Origin: an uncultured Pseudomonadales bacterium
GTDB lineage: Bacteria; Pseudomonadota; Gammaproteobacteria; Pseudomonadales; Porticoccaceae
Direction: 5' to 3'
Assembly (NCBI GenBank): GCA_905478725.1
Contig: CAJQJT010000035.1
Location: 1 to 6,804, forward strand
DNA: 6,804 nt
Both the position numbers and the translations under genes were made by a program. The notes under the pieces were generated by a model. The model saw only the letters and a list, made by a program, of their open reading frames with translations. It did no database searches and was not told where the DNA came from. Shown piece after piece: positions 6,017 to 6,804 of the stretch. Position 1 is the first letter of the stretch. Every line of letters starts with the position of its first letter.

Positions 6017-6804
6017 CTACAAGCGCCTCTGTTAATCAGTTCTGCTATCACTGCGGCCTTGATGTGCCACTGAATAGTGATTTCAGTCTGAATATAGAGG
6101 GTATCCGTCGCGCCATGTGCTGCCCGGGCTGTGCTGCAGTTGCCGGGACCATTTTTGAAAATGGCCTGCAAAGCTTTTATACATTTCGCTCAGCACCCAG
6201 TGCTCAGGGAGTAGACAATAGCGGCCTCGACGCTGAAGAAAATCCCTATGCAGATTGGGACCTAAAAGAAATCCAGTCTGACTATATTAGTCCCACAGAC
6301 CAGGGGCTGCAGAGTATTAGACTCTATATAGGCAATATCACCTGCGCCGCCTGCACCTGGCTGATCGAACAGCATCTCGGCAAATTACCCGGCATAGATC
6401 GTGTCGCCATCAACGGCACTACTCGTCGAGGTGAAATTACCTGGATGGCAGAGAGCATTAGTCTCAGCGAAATTCTTCGCGCCATTAAACAGATTGGCTA
6501 TGAGCCCAGCCCCATAACCCACAACAGCAACCTCTCCGCAACAACCGACGAATCCCGTCAACTGTTGCTGCGACTTGGGGTCGCCGGACTGGCCATGATG
6601 CAGACGGGCATGGTGGCCATTGCGCTCTATGCCGGATCATTTCAGGGGATGCAGGCGGAGTGGCAAGCTCTGCTGCGGCTCATCAGTGTGCTGTTTGTAA
6701 CCCCGGTAGTGTTCTATTCGGCCCAGCCATTTTTTACCAGCGCCTGGCGCAGTTTGAAAATGGGTCATCTGGTGATGGATGTACCCGTAGCCCTTGCCAT
6801 AACT
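6013..6804 (+). CDS. ccoI: Copper-translocating P1B-type ATPase CcoI/FixI, N-terminal part (3' end outside window)
   Basis: The frame stays open from the ATG at 6013 to the right edge (264 codons, no stop). It starts with CYHCG (residues 11-15) and MCCPGCAAVA (35-44), a cysteine-rich N-terminal region typical of CcoI/FixI. A heavy-metal-associated domain follows at about 100-165, with the metal-binding loop GNITCAACTWLIE (Cys111, Cys114). The first transmembrane helices appear at about 184-208 and 219-239, and MGHLVMDVPVALAI at the edge is the conserved start of the next helix. The CPC ion-binding motif, DKTGT phosphorylation site and ATP-binding domain lie beyond the window. CcoI exports Cu(I) across the inner membrane for insertion into CuB of CcoN. 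The start overlaps the fixH stop (ATGA). The nearest purine-rich site (AAAGG, 5995-5999) is 13 bases away, so translation probably depends on coupling to fixH. ccoS usually follows ccoI. Confidence 0.95.
   Translation, partial: MTTSASVNQFCYHCGLDVPLNSDFSLNIEGIRRAMCCPGCAAVAGTIFENGLQSFYTFRSAPSAQGVDNSGLDAEENPYADWDLKEIQSDYISPTDQGLQSIRLYIGNITCAACTWLIEQHLGKLPGIDRVAINGTTRRGEITWMAESISLSEILRAIKQIGYEPSPITHNSNLSATTDESRQLLLRLGVAGLAMMQTGMVAIALYAGSFQGMQAEWQALLRLISVLFVTPVVFYSAQPFFTSAWRSLKMGHLVMDVPVALAIT

Overview
The window looks like part of a gammaproteobacterial chromosome. The proteins are closest in form to gammaproteobacterial Cco/Fix proteins, base composition is moderate, and a perfect FNR/Anr-type site precedes the main operon. 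A marine oligotrophic lineage such as Cellvibrionales/SAR92-type is possible, but the sequence alone cannot settle this. All long genes are on the + strand. From left to right the layout is: the 3' end of argG; a 296-base intergenic region with a short repeat cluster, a rho-independent terminator and a perfect FNR/Anr box; then a tightly packed cytochrome cbb3 oxidase operon, ccoN-ccoO-ccoQ-ccoP-ccoG-fixH(ccoH)-ccoI. The last gene runs off the right edge.

ccoN, ccoO, ccoQ and ccoP encode the high-affinity cbb3-type haem-copper terminal oxidase: a catalytic haem b/b3-CuB subunit, a mono-haem and a di-haem c-type cytochrome, and a small membrane subunit. ccoG (polyferredoxin, linked to Cu(II) reduction), fixH/ccoH (assembly membrane protein) and ccoI (P1B-type Cu ATPase) supply copper and assemble the enzyme. 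All key metal ligands are present and no frameshift is visible, so the system should be functional. The FNR/Anr box, placed directly after the argG terminator, implies induction at low oxygen. No second such box is visible before ccoG, so structural and assembly genes probably share one transcript.

The unusual feature is a family of 18-bp tandem repeats with consensus AACAGCCCTGAGCSAATT. One array of six units plus a partial (3805-3919) begins inside the last codons of ccoP, supplies its stop codon and fills the only real gap in the operon. A second array of six units (5905-6012) is the 3' end of fixH. There it is read in frame and adds hexapeptide repeats of the type TALSEL to the periplasmic C-terminus. 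The same repeat is thus non-coding at one gene end and protein-coding at another, about 2.1 kb apart. A weaker, partly inverted relative may lie just after argG (284-338). The family seems to target gene 3' ends. Possible roles include Rho loading, transcript tuning or selfish spread; none of these is shown by the sequence.
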